From: Bdellovibrionales bacterium RIFCSPHIGHO2_01_FULL_40_29
Lineage (GTDB): Bacteria; Bdellovibrionota; Bdellovibrionia; Bdellovibrionales; Bdellovibrionaceae
Direction of reading: 5' to 3'
DNA length: 64,000 bases
Assembly: GCA_001771815.1 (NCBI GenBank)
Contig: MEPU01000013.1
Span: 248,001 to 312,000 of the forward strand
Below, one piece after another: positions 1-9,479 of this stretch. Position 1 is the stretch's first letter; the number at the start of each line of letters is the position of its first letter. Both the position numbers and the translations under genes were made by a program. The notes below the pieces were generated by a model. That model saw only the letters and a program-made list of their open reading frames with translations, did not search any database and had not been told where the DNA came from.

Positions 1-311
1 ACGCGTGGAAAAAGATCTTTTCCAGTCGAAGACGACGAGGCCAAAACAGTTGAGGCACCAGATTTTTGAATGGCTTCAACTAATGCGGTTGTAAAAACTT
101 CGGGGTTGTAAGATTCAAAGTCAGCATCTTTAGAAAACAGAACTTCTGTCGCCCCATGGTGTGCAGCCTCAAGGCCAAGGGCCTCCGCAGCAGGATCCAA
201 AATCAAAGAAACGACAGGGCTTCCCGACTTTGCAGCAAACTGTAAAAGCTCTTGTGAGCTGCGTTTAATTTTACCGTTGTGTGACTCTGTAAAGACTAAA
301 AATTTAGACAT
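1..311 (-). CDS. etfA: Electron transfer flavoprotein alpha subunit, N-terminal part
   Basis: The reading frame starts at an ATG whose first base is position 311 and runs off the left edge, so only about 103 N-terminal residues are present. The visible part begins MSKFLVFTESHNG and continues through a segment ending ASSSSTGKDLFPR, which fits the N-terminal alpha/beta domain of EtfA. EtfA binds FAD and, with EtfB, carries electrons from acyl-CoA and other dehydrogenases to the quinone pool. The etfB stop codon lies one base upstream of this start, so the two genes are translationally close and certainly one operon in the order etfB-etfA. The C-terminal FAD-binding domain lies outside the window and cannot be checked. 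The identity rests on the sequence style and the etfB partner. Confidence 0.9.
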   Translation of the reverse strand, partial: MSKFLVFTESHNGKIKRSSQELLQFAAKSGSPVVSLILDPAAEALGLEAAHHGATEVLFSKDADFESYNPEVFTTALVEAIQKSGASTVLASSSSTGKDLFPR

Positions 312-312
312 A

Positions 313-1089
313 TTAAATTACCTTTGCTTCGTTTCTAAGTGCTTCGACCAATTGACTGACTTGTGACGCCACATCTCCAGACAAAAGCTTAACGGGTGGT
401 TTTTCTGGGGGTAGCGCAAATCCAGAATAGCGAACTTTTTGTTCTGTGGTTGTGATGCCAAGAGATGAAAACTCAACCTCTTTGATGATTTTTTTCTTGG
501 CCTTCATAATTCCGGGAAGACTTGCATAGCGGGGCATATTTAAGCCCTTGTTTGCCGCAACCAGGGCTGGCGACATGAGCTGTATAACCTCTTTTGTGCC
601 GCCATCAGCATCGCGCTCGACCAAAAAAGATTCGGCCGTAGCTTCAAATTTAGAAACAACGGTGGTGTGTGGAATGCCTAAAAACTCAGCAACCATTTGT
701 GGGACGGAGGATTGAGAATTATCAATAGCCATCTTACCAGTAAGAACCAAGTGCGCGCCACCCTCTTGCTGGATTGTCTTTGCCAAGGCCTGGGCTGTCG
801 AAAGAGCATCTAGTCCGTCAGGAGAATTAATAACAATTGCTTCATCTGCACCCATAGCCAAAGCCGTTCGAAGGGACTCTATGGCGCGGGCTTTTGGTCC
901 TGAGGTTATGGCCCAAACCTGAGCTGTTGGATTTTTTTCTTTAAACTTAACAGCCTCTTCAATTGCAAACTCATCATAGGGATTAACGACCCATTTGATT
1001 CCGGCAGTATCAATACCTGACTGGTCTGGCAAAATTTTAATTTTAGTTTCCGTATCGGGAACTTGTTTTAGGCAGACAAAAACCTTCAT
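313..1089 (-). CDS. etfB: Electron transfer flavoprotein beta subunit
   Basis: The 258-residue product begins MKVFVCLKQVPDTETKIKI, the usual opening of EtfB, and is a normal length for the family (about 250-260). Further family features are the segment WVVNPYDEFAIEEA near residue 33 and the AMP-binding-loop region around VLTGKMAIDNSQSSVPQM near residue 116. EtfB pairs with EtfA as a soluble electron carrier feeding the respiratory chain. The gene is first in an etfB-etfA operon with a one-base gap. It is divergent from sdhC across 171 bases, so promoters for both electron-input systems share that gap. Confidence 0.96.
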   Translation of the reverse strand: MKVFVCLKQVPDTETKIKILPDQSGIDTAGIKWVVNPYDEFAIEEAVKFKEKNPTAQVWAITSGPKARAIESLRTALAMGADEAIVINSPDGLDALSTAQALAKTIQQEGGAHLVLTGKMAIDNSQSSVPQMVAEFLGIPHTTVVSKFEATAESFLVERDADGGTKEVIQLMSPALVAANKGLNMPRYASLPGIMKAKKKIIKEVEFSSLGITTTEQKVRYSGFALPPEKPPVKLLSGDVASQVSQLVEALRNEAKVI

Positions 1090-1194
1090 AAAATCACCTC
1101 GTGTTAGCCAGTAAGTTCTAGCCTAAGTGCCTGAAAACAGAAATATATTTTCAACATAACGTGATGCAAAAAACGAGTGTGAAAATGACAATTG

Positions 1195-1223
1195 TTGTTT
1201 GGGTGAGGTAGATTCGTTAATGA
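1195..1223 (+). promoter_or_regulatory. Possible sigma-70-type promoter for sdhCAB
   Basis: TTGTTT at 1195-1200 and TAATGA at 1218-1223 are separated by 17 bases, 38 bases ahead of the sdhC start. Both hexamers match the consensus only partly (about four of six), so this is a suggestion based on spacing and location. No inverted repeat that would point to an operator was seen in the etfB/sdhC gap. Confidence 0.3.
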
Positions 1224-1260
1224 AAATTAAAAGAGAATACTTAAATCTAAGGAATTCAAT

Positions 1261-1923
1261 ATGAAAGATTTTCTGAAGTCGAGCGTCGGGCGAAAATACA
1301 TTATGGGGCTGACGGGCCTAGTTTGGGTGGGCTTTTTATTTGCTCACATGGCTCCCAACATGCTGATACTTTTTAGTGCGGAGCTGTATAACGCGTACAC
1401 CTATTCGGTAACGGCAAACAAAATTTTGCTTTACGCGGTAGAGGCAATTCTTCTTTCGTCTTTGGTTATTCATGTTTTGATGGCCATTTTGCTGACGCGA
1501 CAAAATCGCGTTGCTCGCGGAGCTCAGTATGCCGTTTCTGCAAATGGCGAGAAAGCTGTCAGCTGGGGCTCAAGATATATGGCTGCACAAGGATCAGCTA
1601 TTTTAGCTTTTATTATTCTTCATTTAATAACATTTAAATATGGAACATATTATGAAACGACAGTTAATGGTGTCGTGATGCGAGACATGCACCGCTTGGT
1701 TGTTGAAGTGTTTCAAAGCCCCGCCTATGTGGCGTGGTATTTTATTTGCTTGGGCTTGATGGTTTTTCACGTGAGCCATGGCGCCGCATCTGTATTTCAA
1801 TCTTTTGGAATTTTAGAAAGAAAGCTTCAGGGCGGAATTAAAAAGTTTGCCTGGGTGTACGCGATTGTCATTGTGACAGGATTTTTATCACAACCCGTTT
1901 ACGTTTTCTTATTTCATAAATAA
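1261..1923 (+). CDS. sdhC: Succinate dehydrogenase cytochrome b subunit (b558 type)
   Basis: The 220-residue membrane protein begins [19 protein letters not shown] and carries five hydrophobic segments at roughly residues 12-35, 50-75, 105-125, 155-180 and 195-217. This layout is the single-subunit, di-heme cytochrome b558 type of succinate dehydrogenase or fumarate reductase anchor, as opposed to the two-protein SdhC/SdhD anchor. Histidines in the helices (HMAPN, HLITF, HVSHG) are candidate heme ligands. It anchors SdhA and SdhB to the inner membrane and exchanges electrons with quinone. The gap to sdhA is 13 bases and holds a Shine-Dalgarno-like GAGGAAAAG. No sdhD gene is present, which agrees with the five-helix type. 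Confidence 0.93.
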   Translation: MKDFLKSSVGRKYIMGLTGLVWVGFLFAHMAPNMLILFSAELYNAYTYSVTANKILLYAVEAILLSSLVIHVLMAILLTRQNRVARGAQYAVSANGEKAVSWGSRYMAAQGSAILAFIILHLITFKYGTYYETTVNGVVMRDMHRLVVEVFQSPAYVAWYFICLGLMVFHVSHGAASVFQSFGILERKLQGGIKKFAWVYAIVIVTGFLSQPVYVFLFHK

Positions 1924-1936
1924 AGGCGAGGAAAAG

Positions 1937-3850
1937 ATGTCAGTTAAATTAGAAAGTAAAATTCCAAGCGGCCCCATTGAGTCCAAGTGGGAAAATCATA
2001 AATTTGATATGAAGCTGGTGAATCCAGCAAACAAGCGAAAACACTCGGTTATCGTTGTGGGAACCGGTCTTGCTGGCGCCTCTGCGGCGGCCTCGTTGGG
2101 CGAGCTTGGTTATCGTGTAAAAGCATTTTGTGTTCACGAGTCTCCTCGGCGAGCTCACTCGGTTGCGGCACAGGGCGGAATCAATGCTGCAAAAAATTAT
2201 CAAAACGATGGTGACTCTGTTCACCGTCTTTTTTATGACACGGTTAAGGGCGGAGATTTTCGCGCTCGCGAGGCCAATGTTCACCGACTTGCTGAGGTGT
2301 CTGTAAATATTATCGATCAAGCTGTTGCGCAAGGCGTGCCGTTGGCACGTGAGTATGGTGGATTGTTGGCGAATCGATCATTTGGTGGCGCTCAGGTTTC
2401 GCGGACGTTTTATGCCCGCGGACAAACGGGCCAACAATTGTTGTACGGAGCTTATCAATCAATGATGAGACAGGTTGATCTGGGAAATGTTCAACTCAAT
2501 ACTCGTCGCGAAATGTTGGACTTGGTTGTTATTGATGGAAAAGCGCGCGGAATTATTGTTCGAAATTTACTGACTGGTGAAATTGAGTCTCACGAGGCAG
2601 ACGCGGTTGTTTTAGCGACTGGCGGATACGCAAATGTATTTTACCTATCAACAAATGCAATGGCCTGCGCGGTCACTGCGGCATGGAAGGCTCACAAGCG
2701 CGGATCCTACATGGCCAATCCGTGCTACACTCAAATTCATCCAACATGTATTCCTGTTCATGGAGAGAATCAATCGAAGTTAACACTGATGTCAGAATCA
2801 TTGCGCAATGACGGCCGAGTTTGGGTTTCAAAAAAGAAGGGCGACTTAAGGGCGCCAAGCGAAATTCCTGATTCCGAGCGCGACTATTATTTGGAGCGCG
2901 TTTATCCAAGTTTTGGAAATTTGGCTCCCCGAGATGTGGCATCACGACAGGCAAAGTACCGCGTTGATGAGGGTCACGGGGCCCGGGGAGAACAAGCAGT
3001 GTATTTAGATTTTCGCGATAGCATTAAACGCCTTGGCGAAGACAAGATCGCTGAGCGGTATGGAAATCTTTTTCAAATGTATGATAAAATCACAGGGGAA
3101 AATCCCTATAAATCTCCAATGAGAATTTATCCAGCGCCCCATTATACAATGGGTGGCTTGTGGGTTGATTATAATTTGATGAGCACAATTCCGGGACTTT
3201 TTGTTGCTGGCGAGGCCAACTTTTCAGATCACGGGGCGAATCGCCTTGGGGCCTCGGCATTGATGCAAGGGCTTGCCGATGGGTATTTTGTTTTGCCATA
3301 CACAATTGGTGACTACATTGCCAATACCAAATTGCCGACAGTGGCCGTAAGTGACGACGCCTTTAAGCACGGCGAAAATGGCGTCAAAGAAGAAATTCAA
3401 AAACTAATGAGCACAAAAGGAACCCGCACGGTCGAGAGCCTTCACAAAGAGCTTGGTCGCATTATGTGGGAAAACTGTGGCATGGCCCGAAATAAACAGG
3501 GCCTGATAGAAGCCATCACGAAGATTCAAAATCTTAAAGAAGAGTTTCATCATAATGTGTTGGTTCCTGGCGAAGCTGTTGGCGTCAATACAGAGCTTGA
3601 AAAAGCTGGGCGCGTTTCAGATTTTATCGAGCTTGGAGAACTGATGTGTCGCGATGCTTTGACACGCGAAGAGTCCTGTGGAGGACATTTTCGGGAAGAG
3701 TTTCAAATGGATGGCGAAGCAAAGCGAGATGACGATAAGTTTTGTCATGTGGCTGCGTGGGAGTGGACTGGCGAAGGCAAACCACAGTCAAGACACACGG
3801 AAGAGCTTAAGTTTGAAAATGTGAAATTAGCAACACGCTCGTATAAATAG
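1937..3850 (+). CDS. sdhA: Succinate dehydrogenase flavoprotein subunit
   Basis: This 637-residue protein is the catalytic subunit that oxidises succinate to fumarate with covalently bound FAD. The FAD dinucleotide-binding motif [16 protein letters not shown] lies at about residues 40-55. The motif HSVAAQGG starts at His74, the expected site of covalent FAD attachment. The active-site regions [10 protein letters not shown] and [18 protein letters not shown] are intact. The C-terminal part contains the usual [10 protein letters not shown]-type segment. Length fits the long, b558-associated SdhA group. It is the middle gene of sdhCAB, with 9 bases separating it from sdhB. Reverse operation as a fumarate reductase cannot be excluded from sequence alone. 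Confidence 0.97.
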   Translation: MSVKLESKIPSGPIESKWENHKFDMKLVNPANKRKHSVIVVGTGLAGASAAASLGELGYRVKAFCVHESPRRAHSVAAQGGINAAKNYQNDGDSVHRLFYDTVKGGDFRAREANVHRLAEVSVNIIDQAVAQGVPLAREYGGLLANRSFGGAQVSRTFYARGQTGQQLLYGAYQSMMRQVDLGNVQLNTRREMLDLVVIDGKARGIIVRNLLTGEIESHEADAVVLATGGYANVFYLSTNAMACAVTAAWKAHKRGSYMANPCYTQIHPTCIPVHGENQSKLTLMSESLRNDGRVWVSKKKGDLRAPSEIPDSERDYYLERVYPSFGNLAPRDVASRQAKYRVDEGHGARGEQAVYLDFRDSIKRLGEDKIAERYGNLFQMYDKITGENPYKSPMRIYPAPHYTMGGLWVDYNLMSTIPGLFVAGEANFSDHGANRLGASALMQGLADGYFVLPYTIGDYIANTKLPTVAVSDDAFKHGENGVKEEIQKLMSTKGTRTVESLHKELGRIMWENCGMARNKQGLIEAITKIQNLKEEFHHNVLVPGEAVGVNTELEKAGRVSDFIELGELMCRDALTREESCGGHFREEFQMDGEAKRDDDKFCHVAAWEWTGEGKPQSRHTEELKFENVKLATRSYK

Positions 3851-3859
3851 AGGAAACAG

Positions 3860-4651
3860 ATGGAAAAAAAGCAGAATATAAATTTAAAGCTTAAAGTGTG
3901 GCGACAAAAAAACGCACAGGCAAAAGGTGAGTTTAAAGAGTATGATGCGAAAGAGGTGTCTCCTGACGCTTCTTTTCTTGAGATGCTGGATGCTGTTAAT
4001 GAAGATTTGATTAAGAGCGGTGATCAACCAATTACATTTGATCATGACTGTCGCGAAGGAATTTGTGGAAGTTGTGGATTTATGATTAATGGTGAAGCTC
4101 ATGGCCCGCAAAAAGGAACAACAGTTTGCCAGCTGCACATGCGCCACTTTAAAAACGGAGAGCATTTAACAATTGAACCATGGCGCGCGGCCGCAATGCC
4201 AATTACAAAAGATTTGATGTGTGATCGCTCGGCGCTAGATCGAATTATTACATCGGGCGGCTATGTTTCTGTAAATACGGGAAATGCCCGAGATGCGAAT
4301 AATATTCCCATTCCAAAACCAGATGCTGACGAGGCCTTTTTGTCAGCGGCATGTATTGGCTGCGGAGCTTGTGTCGCTTCTTGTAAAAATGCTTCTGCAG
4401 CGCTATTCACGAGTGCAAAAATTTCTCATTTAGCGCTTTTGCCACAAGGCCAAGTCGAGCGTAAACAGCGTGCCCTAGACATGGTAGCGCAAATGGATGC
4501 AGAGGGTTTCGGATCTTGTACAAGCACGGGTGCGTGCGAGGCTGCTTGTCCGAAAGAAATTTCTTTGATTAATATTGCAAAAATGAATCGCGAATTTCTG
4601 AGAGCCTCTGTTCTTAAAAAAGAAGAAGTTGGCGGCGGGGATATGGCTTAG
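3860..4651 (+). CDS. sdhB: Succinate dehydrogenase iron-sulfur subunit
   Basis: The 263-residue protein transfers electrons from the SdhA flavin to the SdhC hemes. The N-terminal ferredoxin domain has the [2Fe-2S] ligand set in [10 protein letters not shown] followed by a later cysteine in TTVCQLHM. The C-terminal domain has [11 protein letters not shown] for the [4Fe-4S] cluster and [12 protein letters not shown] for the [3Fe-4S] cluster. All expected ligands are visible, so the gene should be functional. Its stop codon shares one base with the GTG start of the next gene, which suggests that the unknown protein downstream is co-translated with the operon. Confidence 0.96.
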   Translation: MEKKQNINLKLKVWRQKNAQAKGEFKEYDAKEVSPDASFLEMLDAVNEDLIKSGDQPITFDHDCREGICGSCGFMINGEAHGPQKGTTVCQLHMRHFKNGEHLTIEPWRAAAMPITKDLMCDRSALDRIITSGGYVSVNTGNARDANNIPIPKPDADEAFLSAACIGCGACVASCKNASAALFTSAKISHLALLPQGQVERKQRALDMVAQMDAEGFGSCTSTGACEAACPKEISLINIAKMNREFLRASVLKKEEVGGGDMA

Positions 4652-5436
4652 TGAAGGAATTTTTAACGATTTTTCTAGCGTTATGTCTTGGCGCGGGCGG
4701 GTTTATGACCGGACGCAATTATGGAGAAAAGACATTTCGCGAAACGGATGAGTATAAAAATTTAATTAGTGCCCAAGAAGAGCTAAAGTTTACTCGTGCC
4801 GAGCTTGAAACGGTAAAAACAGAAGCTCAAAATATTGCAGAGCGAGCCATTGCCAACCATGTTAAGCTGGAGCCCGCAGTTATAAAAGTACCTGTTGAAA
4901 AAACAGTGCCGAGCCCGAAGAAAGTTTTTGATGCTAATAAGCTCAGGTCATATGAGTGGATTTTAACGAACTCGCAAAATCGCGAGGATGTTCAAAAAAA
5001 CCTTAAGAATGTTGAAATTAAAGATCTTAATCTTTTTTTAGCGTCAGCGAAAGAAACGCCTGTTGAAAGCTTTGAACCTATTTTTGGAACCTATCGCGGG
5101 CGCATGTTTGATATTGATAAAAAAGAATACGCATCTATGCTTATGAAAATAAACGCAGTGCCAAAGGGCGACGGTAATACGTTTGCCAAGGGTGAGGTTC
5201 GGCTTTTTAACAACGGAAACGAAACGCTGGGTAGCGATTTTGAAACAGAAACGCTGGGGTATATTGTTTCTGGAACGCACGGGTTTTTAATTAACCCTGC
5301 GGGCGAAAATAAATTCTGGCAATTGTACAAGGTCAAAGACACGCAGCAGTTGACGGGATATATGTACGAGAAGTCGGCTCTAGGAAAAACAAGAACAATA
5401 GGCTCGTTTGTTTTGAACCGCACAGACAAATTCTAG
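4651..5436 (+). CDS. Unknown membrane-anchored protein encoded with sdhCAB
   Basis: I do not recognise this 261-residue protein. It starts with GTG overlapping the last base of the sdhB stop codon, so it belongs to the same transcript. The N-terminus (FLTIFLALCLGAGGFMTG) is a hydrophobic helix that would act as a membrane anchor or uncleaved signal. It is followed at about residues 33-65 by a charged heptad-like stretch likely to be a short coiled coil, and then by a beta-rich C-terminal region (about residues 140-255) with repeated patterns such as FGTYRGRMF and VSGTHGFLINP. The topology suggests a periplasmic domain. Whether it helps the dehydrogenase or is a passenger in the operon cannot be told from sequence. 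Confidence 0.75.
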   Translation: MKEFLTIFLALCLGAGGFMTGRNYGEKTFRETDEYKNLISAQEELKFTRAELETVKTEAQNIAERAIANHVKLEPAVIKVPVEKTVPSPKKVFDANKLRSYEWILTNSQNREDVQKNLKNVEIKDLNLFLASAKETPVESFEPIFGTYRGRMFDIDKKEYASMLMKINAVPKGDGNTFAKGEVRLFNNGNETLGSDFETETLGYIVSGTHGFLINPAGENKFWQLYKVKDTQQLTGYMYEKSALGKTRTIGSFVLNRTDKF

Positions 5437-5653
5437 CTTACGGCGCAGGGCCACATTAAATTCTGTTATGTATTCTATTTCAAAAAATATTTTACGAGCA
5501 CAATGTCATATCTAACCTCAAAAAGCGTAGTCCATGTCTCATAATTGGACGGCATCATATTTTGATTCATCCCGAGCCCGCACAACCTAGACTTTCATCT
5601 CAATAAGCCGAACGAAACTGACGACAAGTAATAATACTTATTGGAGTGTTTTT

Positions 5654-5914
5654 ATGAAAAAAATAGGCGATTTGATGAAAGAAATTGGCTTCAATCCAAA
5701 AGGAAGCGACGCCGTCAAAGAGGCATTTGTTAAGAATTTAATTAAGCAAGCGTATGGAGTGAACGTTCCAACGCCGACGGAAAAAGGAATTGTTTTAAAA
5801 AACCCGGGGAAATTCATCTCGCTTCAACAGTCCGAAAAATACTCAATGCCAGCTCAAATGACTTTCGATTTTGAAAACTCAAATCAAACGCCGGAGAAAA
5901 AGACAGCCGTTTAG
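5654..5914 (+). CDS. Small conserved-looking protein of unknown function
   Basis: The 86-residue product starts at an ATG preceded by GGAGTG with suitable spacing. It begins MKKIGDLMKEIGFNPKGSDAV, a helical and basic stretch, and ends in a polar tail with several lysines. There is no signal peptide, membrane segment or cysteine. The N-terminal pattern resembles small cytoplasmic proteins of the DUF721 style only loosely, so I assign no family. It stands alone between two gaps of about 200 bases, 5437-5653 and 5915-6094. In those gaps I see no further gene and no clear terminator. Confidence 0.7.
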   Translation: MKKIGDLMKEIGFNPKGSDAVKEAFVKNLIKQAYGVNVPTPTEKGIVLKNPGKFISLQQSEKYSMPAQMTFDFENSNQTPEKKTAV

Positions 5915-6094
5915 AGTAGAATTTTTAAGTAAAATGAAGGCTCTCGATGACGGGTAAGTCTTCTATTGATTTTAAAATTTTACATCCCGATAAAGGTCTA
6001 GTTTCAGATTGGAACTAAAAAAGCTTGTGCTACCCCACACTGGACTTGGTACGATTTTCCCACCTATACAAGTTCTCGAGGAAGGGGAATCTTT

Positions 6095-7723
6095 ATGCAT
6101 CTCAAGGAAAGAGTTACACAAGTCGCCATCATCTTAACATTTATTTTACCCAGCTTGTCTTTTGCCAAGCCTGTTGAGTCTGTTCCGGGTGAGTATGTTG
6201 TTCGCTTAAAGCCTGGCATCTCGATGTCATCAAACAAAATACTCTCACAAGCTCTTGGGGCTTATGTGAAGTCGACAATTCCGAGTCAGAACATTGTCGT
6301 TGTTAAGCGTCCAGTATTTGAAATTGAAAAATCGGCAGTAAAAGCTTTGGCAGTAAATGATATAGTTGAAGTTGTTGAGCCGAACTATATTTACCGCGCA
6401 AGCAAAACACCAAATGATCCATTGTACGGACAACTTTGGGGCCTGAGCAATAAAGGGCAAGCAGACTCAGAAGGAACTCTTGGAACGGCCGGTGTTGATA
6501 TCGATGTGGAAAAAGCCTGGGACATTGAAACGGGAAATAAGAAAAAAATCATCGCAGTTATTGATACTGGCGTCGATTTCACACATCCAGATCTTATTGA
6601 AAACTTATGGACAAATGAAGTTGAAGCCGCAGGCGTTGAAGGAGTTGATGACGACAACAATGGAGTTATCGACGACATTCATGGTTACAATGCGATAACA
6701 AATAGTGGAAACGCATCTGATGATCATGGACATGGATCGCATTGTGCGGGAACAATTGGTGCCAAAGGCGATGATGCCAAAGGTATAGTTGGTGTAAATT
6801 GGGACACGCAAATAATGGCTGTTAAGTTTTTAGATGGCGCGGGTTCAGGATCGTTGGAAGACGCGATCAAGGCGATCGACTATGCAACTAAAATGGGAGC
6901 TCATGTCTTGAGTAACTCTTGGGGTGGCGGAGGACTGTCGCAAACACTTCTTGAAGCTATTCAACGTTCTCATGCGGCCGGCACTATTTTTATTGCAGCA
7001 GCGGGTAACGATTCAAACAATAATGATACAACAGATACATTTCCGGCGAATTATGCGGTTGAAAATATTATATCTGTTGCCGCCATTAATAATGTTGGTG
7101 GTAAAGCAAGTTTTTCAAATTATGGAAAACGCACAGTTCATATGGGCGCCCCGGGAGTTAATATTTATTCGTCAACTGGCGGAAACTATGATTCTTGGTC
7201 GGGAACATCAATGGCAACGCCGCATGTGTCGGGAGTTGCGGGATTGGTTTGGGCTCACGAACCAGAGCTGACCGCGCTAGAATTAAAAGCACGTTTAATT
7301 GCAACGGTTACTCCTGTTGCTGGACTTCGCGGTAAAACACGAACTGGTGGAATCGTAAATGCTTATAATGCATTAACAAACACAGTAGCACCACCAGATC
7401 CAAATGATCCACTGAACTGGGCAACACAACCCTATGAGTTGGCATCTGCATCTCCTTATGCAAAAGACACAAATGAAACTTTTGAAGTAAAAGTGAATGG
7501 CGCGGCAGAGGTTGCGGTGTATTTTGAAAAATTTGATACAGAGTCAAACTATGATACTGTCCAAATTATTGATGCGGCCGGAAATGTTGTTCAAACATTA
7601 AGTGGAACAAATGATGATGTGTTTTCAGCAAGCGTTGCTGGCGACACATTAAAAATCATTTTTAAATCTGACGGATCAGTTGAAAAATCAGGTTGGAAAA
7701 TCACAAAGGTAGCATTTCGCTAA
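6095..7723 (+). CDS. Secreted subtilisin-like serine protease (S8 family)
   Basis: The 542-residue protein is an exported S8 peptidase. A signal peptide covers residues 1-24 (cleavage near SFA-KPV). Residues 30-103 look like an I9-type inhibitory propeptide as in fervidolysin-like proteases. The catalytic domain spans about 135-430 with Asp157 in VIDTGVD, His213 in HGHGSHCAGT, oxyanion Asn305 in AAAGND and Ser372 in GTSMATPHVSG, so the triad is complete. Residues 440-542 form a beta-rich C-terminal domain, possibly a pre-peptidase or CUB-like domain for substrate or surface binding. The start is supported by GAGGAAGGGG upstream. Predatory bacteria carry many such proteases for prey digestion; that role is inference. 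A strong terminator follows. Confidence 0.95.
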   Translation: MHLKERVTQVAIILTFILPSLSFAKPVESVPGEYVVRLKPGISMSSNKILSQALGAYVKSTIPSQNIVVVKRPVFEIEKSAVKALAVNDIVEVVEPNYIYRASKTPNDPLYGQLWGLSNKGQADSEGTLGTAGVDIDVEKAWDIETGNKKKIIAVIDTGVDFTHPDLIENLWTNEVEAAGVEGVDDDNNGVIDDIHGYNAITNSGNASDDHGHGSHCAGTIGAKGDDAKGIVGVNWDTQIMAVKFLDGAGSGSLEDAIKAIDYATKMGAHVLSNSWGGGGLSQTLLEAIQRSHAAGTIFIAAAGNDSNNNDTTDTFPANYAVENIISVAAINNVGGKASFSNYGKRTVHMGAPGVNIYSSTGGNYDSWSGTSMATPHVSGVAGLVWAHEPELTALELKARLIATVTPVAGLRGKTRTGGIVNAYNALTNTVAPPDPNDPLNWATQPYELASASPYAKDTNETFEVKVNGAAEVAVYFEKFDTESNYDTVQIIDAAGNVVQTLSGTNDDVFSASVAGDTLKIIFKSDGSVEKSGWKITKVAFR

Positions 7724-7748
7724 TCGGATTACACCAAAACAGCGCACA

Positions 7749-7777
7749 AAATGGCCCAGCAAGGGCCATTTGTTTTT
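7749..7777 (+). terminator. Intrinsic terminator after the subtilisin gene
   Basis: AAATGGCCC (7749-7757) pairs perfectly with GGGCCATTT (7763-7771) around a five-base loop, followed by GTTTTT. It ends the protease transcript. The A-run on the left arm also gives a U-tract in the other direction, so it may serve the hydrolase gene transcribed from the right as well. Confidence 0.88.
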
Positions 7778-7800
7778 AAAGTCGACGAAAAGTGAGCAGG

Positions 7801-8691
7801 TTACTTTTCGATTGCACGCCGTAAAAATTCTGAAATTTTTAAATTAACAAATTCGGGAAAGTCCAACTGGCTGCAGTGAGAGCCATAGGGAATTTTCATC
7901 AACTCAGAACCATGAATAAGGTGATTCATTTCGACCTGGTAAGACGGTGGAGTTAAAAGATCTCGCTCCCCGGCCAAAATCAGCGCAGGACAAGACACCG
8001 TCGATAGTGTATCTCGACCGTCGTATTCTAATAACTGTTCAAAAAGTTCAAAAAATATTGGTAACTCTAGACGAGAAACGCCCCGACCATACATTTCAAT
8101 ATCTTTAAACTGAGTCAGGCGAATATTGAAACCACCTGCAAGTGCAGCAATTTGAAAGGCGATGGGGTTATCAATCAATCCCCGCCACAAGGTGTTCCAC
8201 AGATCAGGAGATTTTCGGTGTTGCTCGCGCACAAAATTAAAAAGCGGTTCGACGAACTCTAAACCAAAAAGTTTTTTTAATGGATTTCTGCTGAAAGCGT
8301 TTATCAAAATCATTGAAGAAAAAATTTCTGGAAATTGTTCATAGGTTTTCAAAATGTAGGGTCCGCCAAAGCTATGCCCAACAAAGTGGGCTTTTTTATG
8401 GCCAAGGTGGTTCAGCAATCCTTTAAGATCAAAAGCCAAATGCTCTAGTTTTAAGTTGGCCATATTTACTACGGGTGTGCTTTTGTGGTGACCGCGAATA
8501 TCAAATAAAATGACTTGATGGGTTTTTGCAAAATGCTCAACCTGATGGTGCCAATGGTTCATGAGGCAGGCGATGCCATAGATAAAAACAATGGGTTCGC
8601 CATGACCACGAACTTCATAATAAATTGGAGTCCCATCAAAGGCTTTGTACGTTCCAGTTTTTTTTTCGATAAAAATGTTTTGATCCGTCAT
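7801..8691 (-). CDS. Alpha/beta hydrolase
   Basis: The 296-residue protein has the alpha/beta hydrolase fold. Visible features are the segment VFIYGIACLMNHW replacing the usual HG oxyanion-hole motif, the DIRGHHKS strand-loop, the nucleophile elbow GHSFGG with Ser107, an acid in GERDLLTP and the catalytic histidine in PYGSHCSQ. There is no signal peptide, so it should act in the cytoplasm on a small ester, lactone or similar substrate that cannot be named. Its start overlaps the FHA gene stop by four bases, so the two are co-translated. The oxyanion-hole motif reads YGIA rather than HGxP, a mild departure from the family. Confidence 0.88.
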   Translation of the reverse strand: MTDQNIFIEKKTGTYKAFDGTPIYYEVRGHGEPIVFIYGIACLMNHWHHQVEHFAKTHQVILFDIRGHHKSTPVVNMANLKLEHLAFDLKGLLNHLGHKKAHFVGHSFGGPYILKTYEQFPEIFSSMILINAFSRNPLKKLFGLEFVEPLFNFVREQHRKSPDLWNTLWRGLIDNPIAFQIAALAGGFNIRLTQFKDIEMYGRGVSRLELPIFFELFEQLLEYDGRDTLSTVSCPALILAGERDLLTPPSYQVEMNHLIHGSELMKIPYGSHCSQLDFPEFVNLKISEFLRRAIEK

Positions 8692-9353
8692 TTTTGCACA
8701 CTCAGTTCGATAATGGTGGAGCCAATTTTCAACAGATCGCCATCTTGAATGGGATGTTGATCAAAAGGTTTTAAGTTTATCAAAGCTTTTTCACGACACA
8801 AGTTTTCAATATAGCATTGATCCGCAATTTGAAAAAAGCGAGCGACCTCTTTCGGAAGGCTGGGGTCTATTAGATTAATATCCAAGCTGTCGTGACCAAG
8901 CAATCTTGGCCCATAGCTTAAGACAAGGAATTCTTCGTATTGGGGGCCTTGAGTAAAATTTAAGCTGACCGGTCGTAGAAAAAAAAAGAACTCTTTTGAT
9001 CTTGCCTCTCCATGGTGGTGCCTAAGCCAATCGACAACTCCCTCATCCCAGGACTCATATAAGAGAGCTTCTTTTTCAACAACCTTAAAACCTGTCTGCC
9101 CTAAGTGAAAAACCAAGCCAGGAAGCAACGATATTCTGGCCTGTTCACTAGAACCAAGCCTGGCCTTGTATGGGGATAAGCACTCAATATTCCAAGTTTT
9201 TTTGTGATCAAAAACCAAAACTCCATGACTTTCAGCCATCAATCGATCTGGAAATGTGATATCCCCGGTTTGGCGTCCAATAACAAGCCCCCGCCTCAAC
9301 GCAATTCGCCGACCTTTTTGCGTCCCATCGAGGACCTCTAATTCGAATCTCAT
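8688..9353 (-). CDS. FHA-domain protein, probably two FHA domains
   Basis: The 221-residue protein has an N-terminal FHA-like domain (about residues 1-95) with VIGRQTGDITFPD and a following SHGVLVFD, the pattern of the phosphothreonine-binding loops. A second, weaker FHA-like unit at about 145-221 contains LGHDSLDINLID and IQDGDLLKIGSTIIEL. FHA domains bind phosphothreonine peptides and typically recruit partners to Ser/Thr kinase signalling. In the first domain the usual Ser after GR is Gln, so phosphopeptide binding should be tested before it is assumed. It is the first gene of a two-gene unit with the hydrolase and is divergent from rpsF. Confidence 0.85.
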   Translation of the reverse strand: MRFELEVLDGTQKGRRIALRRGLVIGRQTGDITFPDRLMAESHGVLVFDHKKTWNIECLSPYKARLGSSEQARISLLPGLVFHLGQTGFKVVEKEALLYESWDEGVVDWLRHHHGEARSKEFFFFLRPVSLNFTQGPQYEEFLVLSYGPRLLGHDSLDINLIDPSLPKEVARFFQIADQCYIENLCREKALINLKPFDQHPIQDGDLLKIGSTIIELSVQK

Positions 9354-9432
9354 ATAAATATAATATGGCTGTTAAACAGGCCTTGTCCACCTCTAGAGGA
9401 AATGTTAGACCTACTACACATTTTAAAGTCAT

Positions 9433-9471
9433 CCTTGCTCCACCAATTGAGGTTGGGGCTTTAACCGAAGG
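9433..9471 (+). promoter_or_regulatory. Possible S6:S18-binding leader of rpsF mRNA
   Basis: CCTT (9433-9436) can pair with AAGG (9468-9471). GCTCCACC (9437-9444) can pair with GGTTGGGGC (9451-9459) with one bulged T. This leaves an unpaired stretch on the 3' side that ends in CCG at 9465-9467. The arrangement of hairpin, one-sided bulge with a CCG triplet and closing stem resembles the published S6:S18 leader motif. AAGG is also part of the rpsF Shine-Dalgarno site, so folding would hide it. This was folded by eye only; a covariance-model search would decide. Confidence 0.45.
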
Positions 9472-9479
9472 GAAAATTT

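Noticed and set aside
1949-2332. Minus-strand frame of 127 codons inside sdhA
   Set aside because: It lies wholly in a highly conserved gene, has no ribosome site, and its protein has no coherent features.
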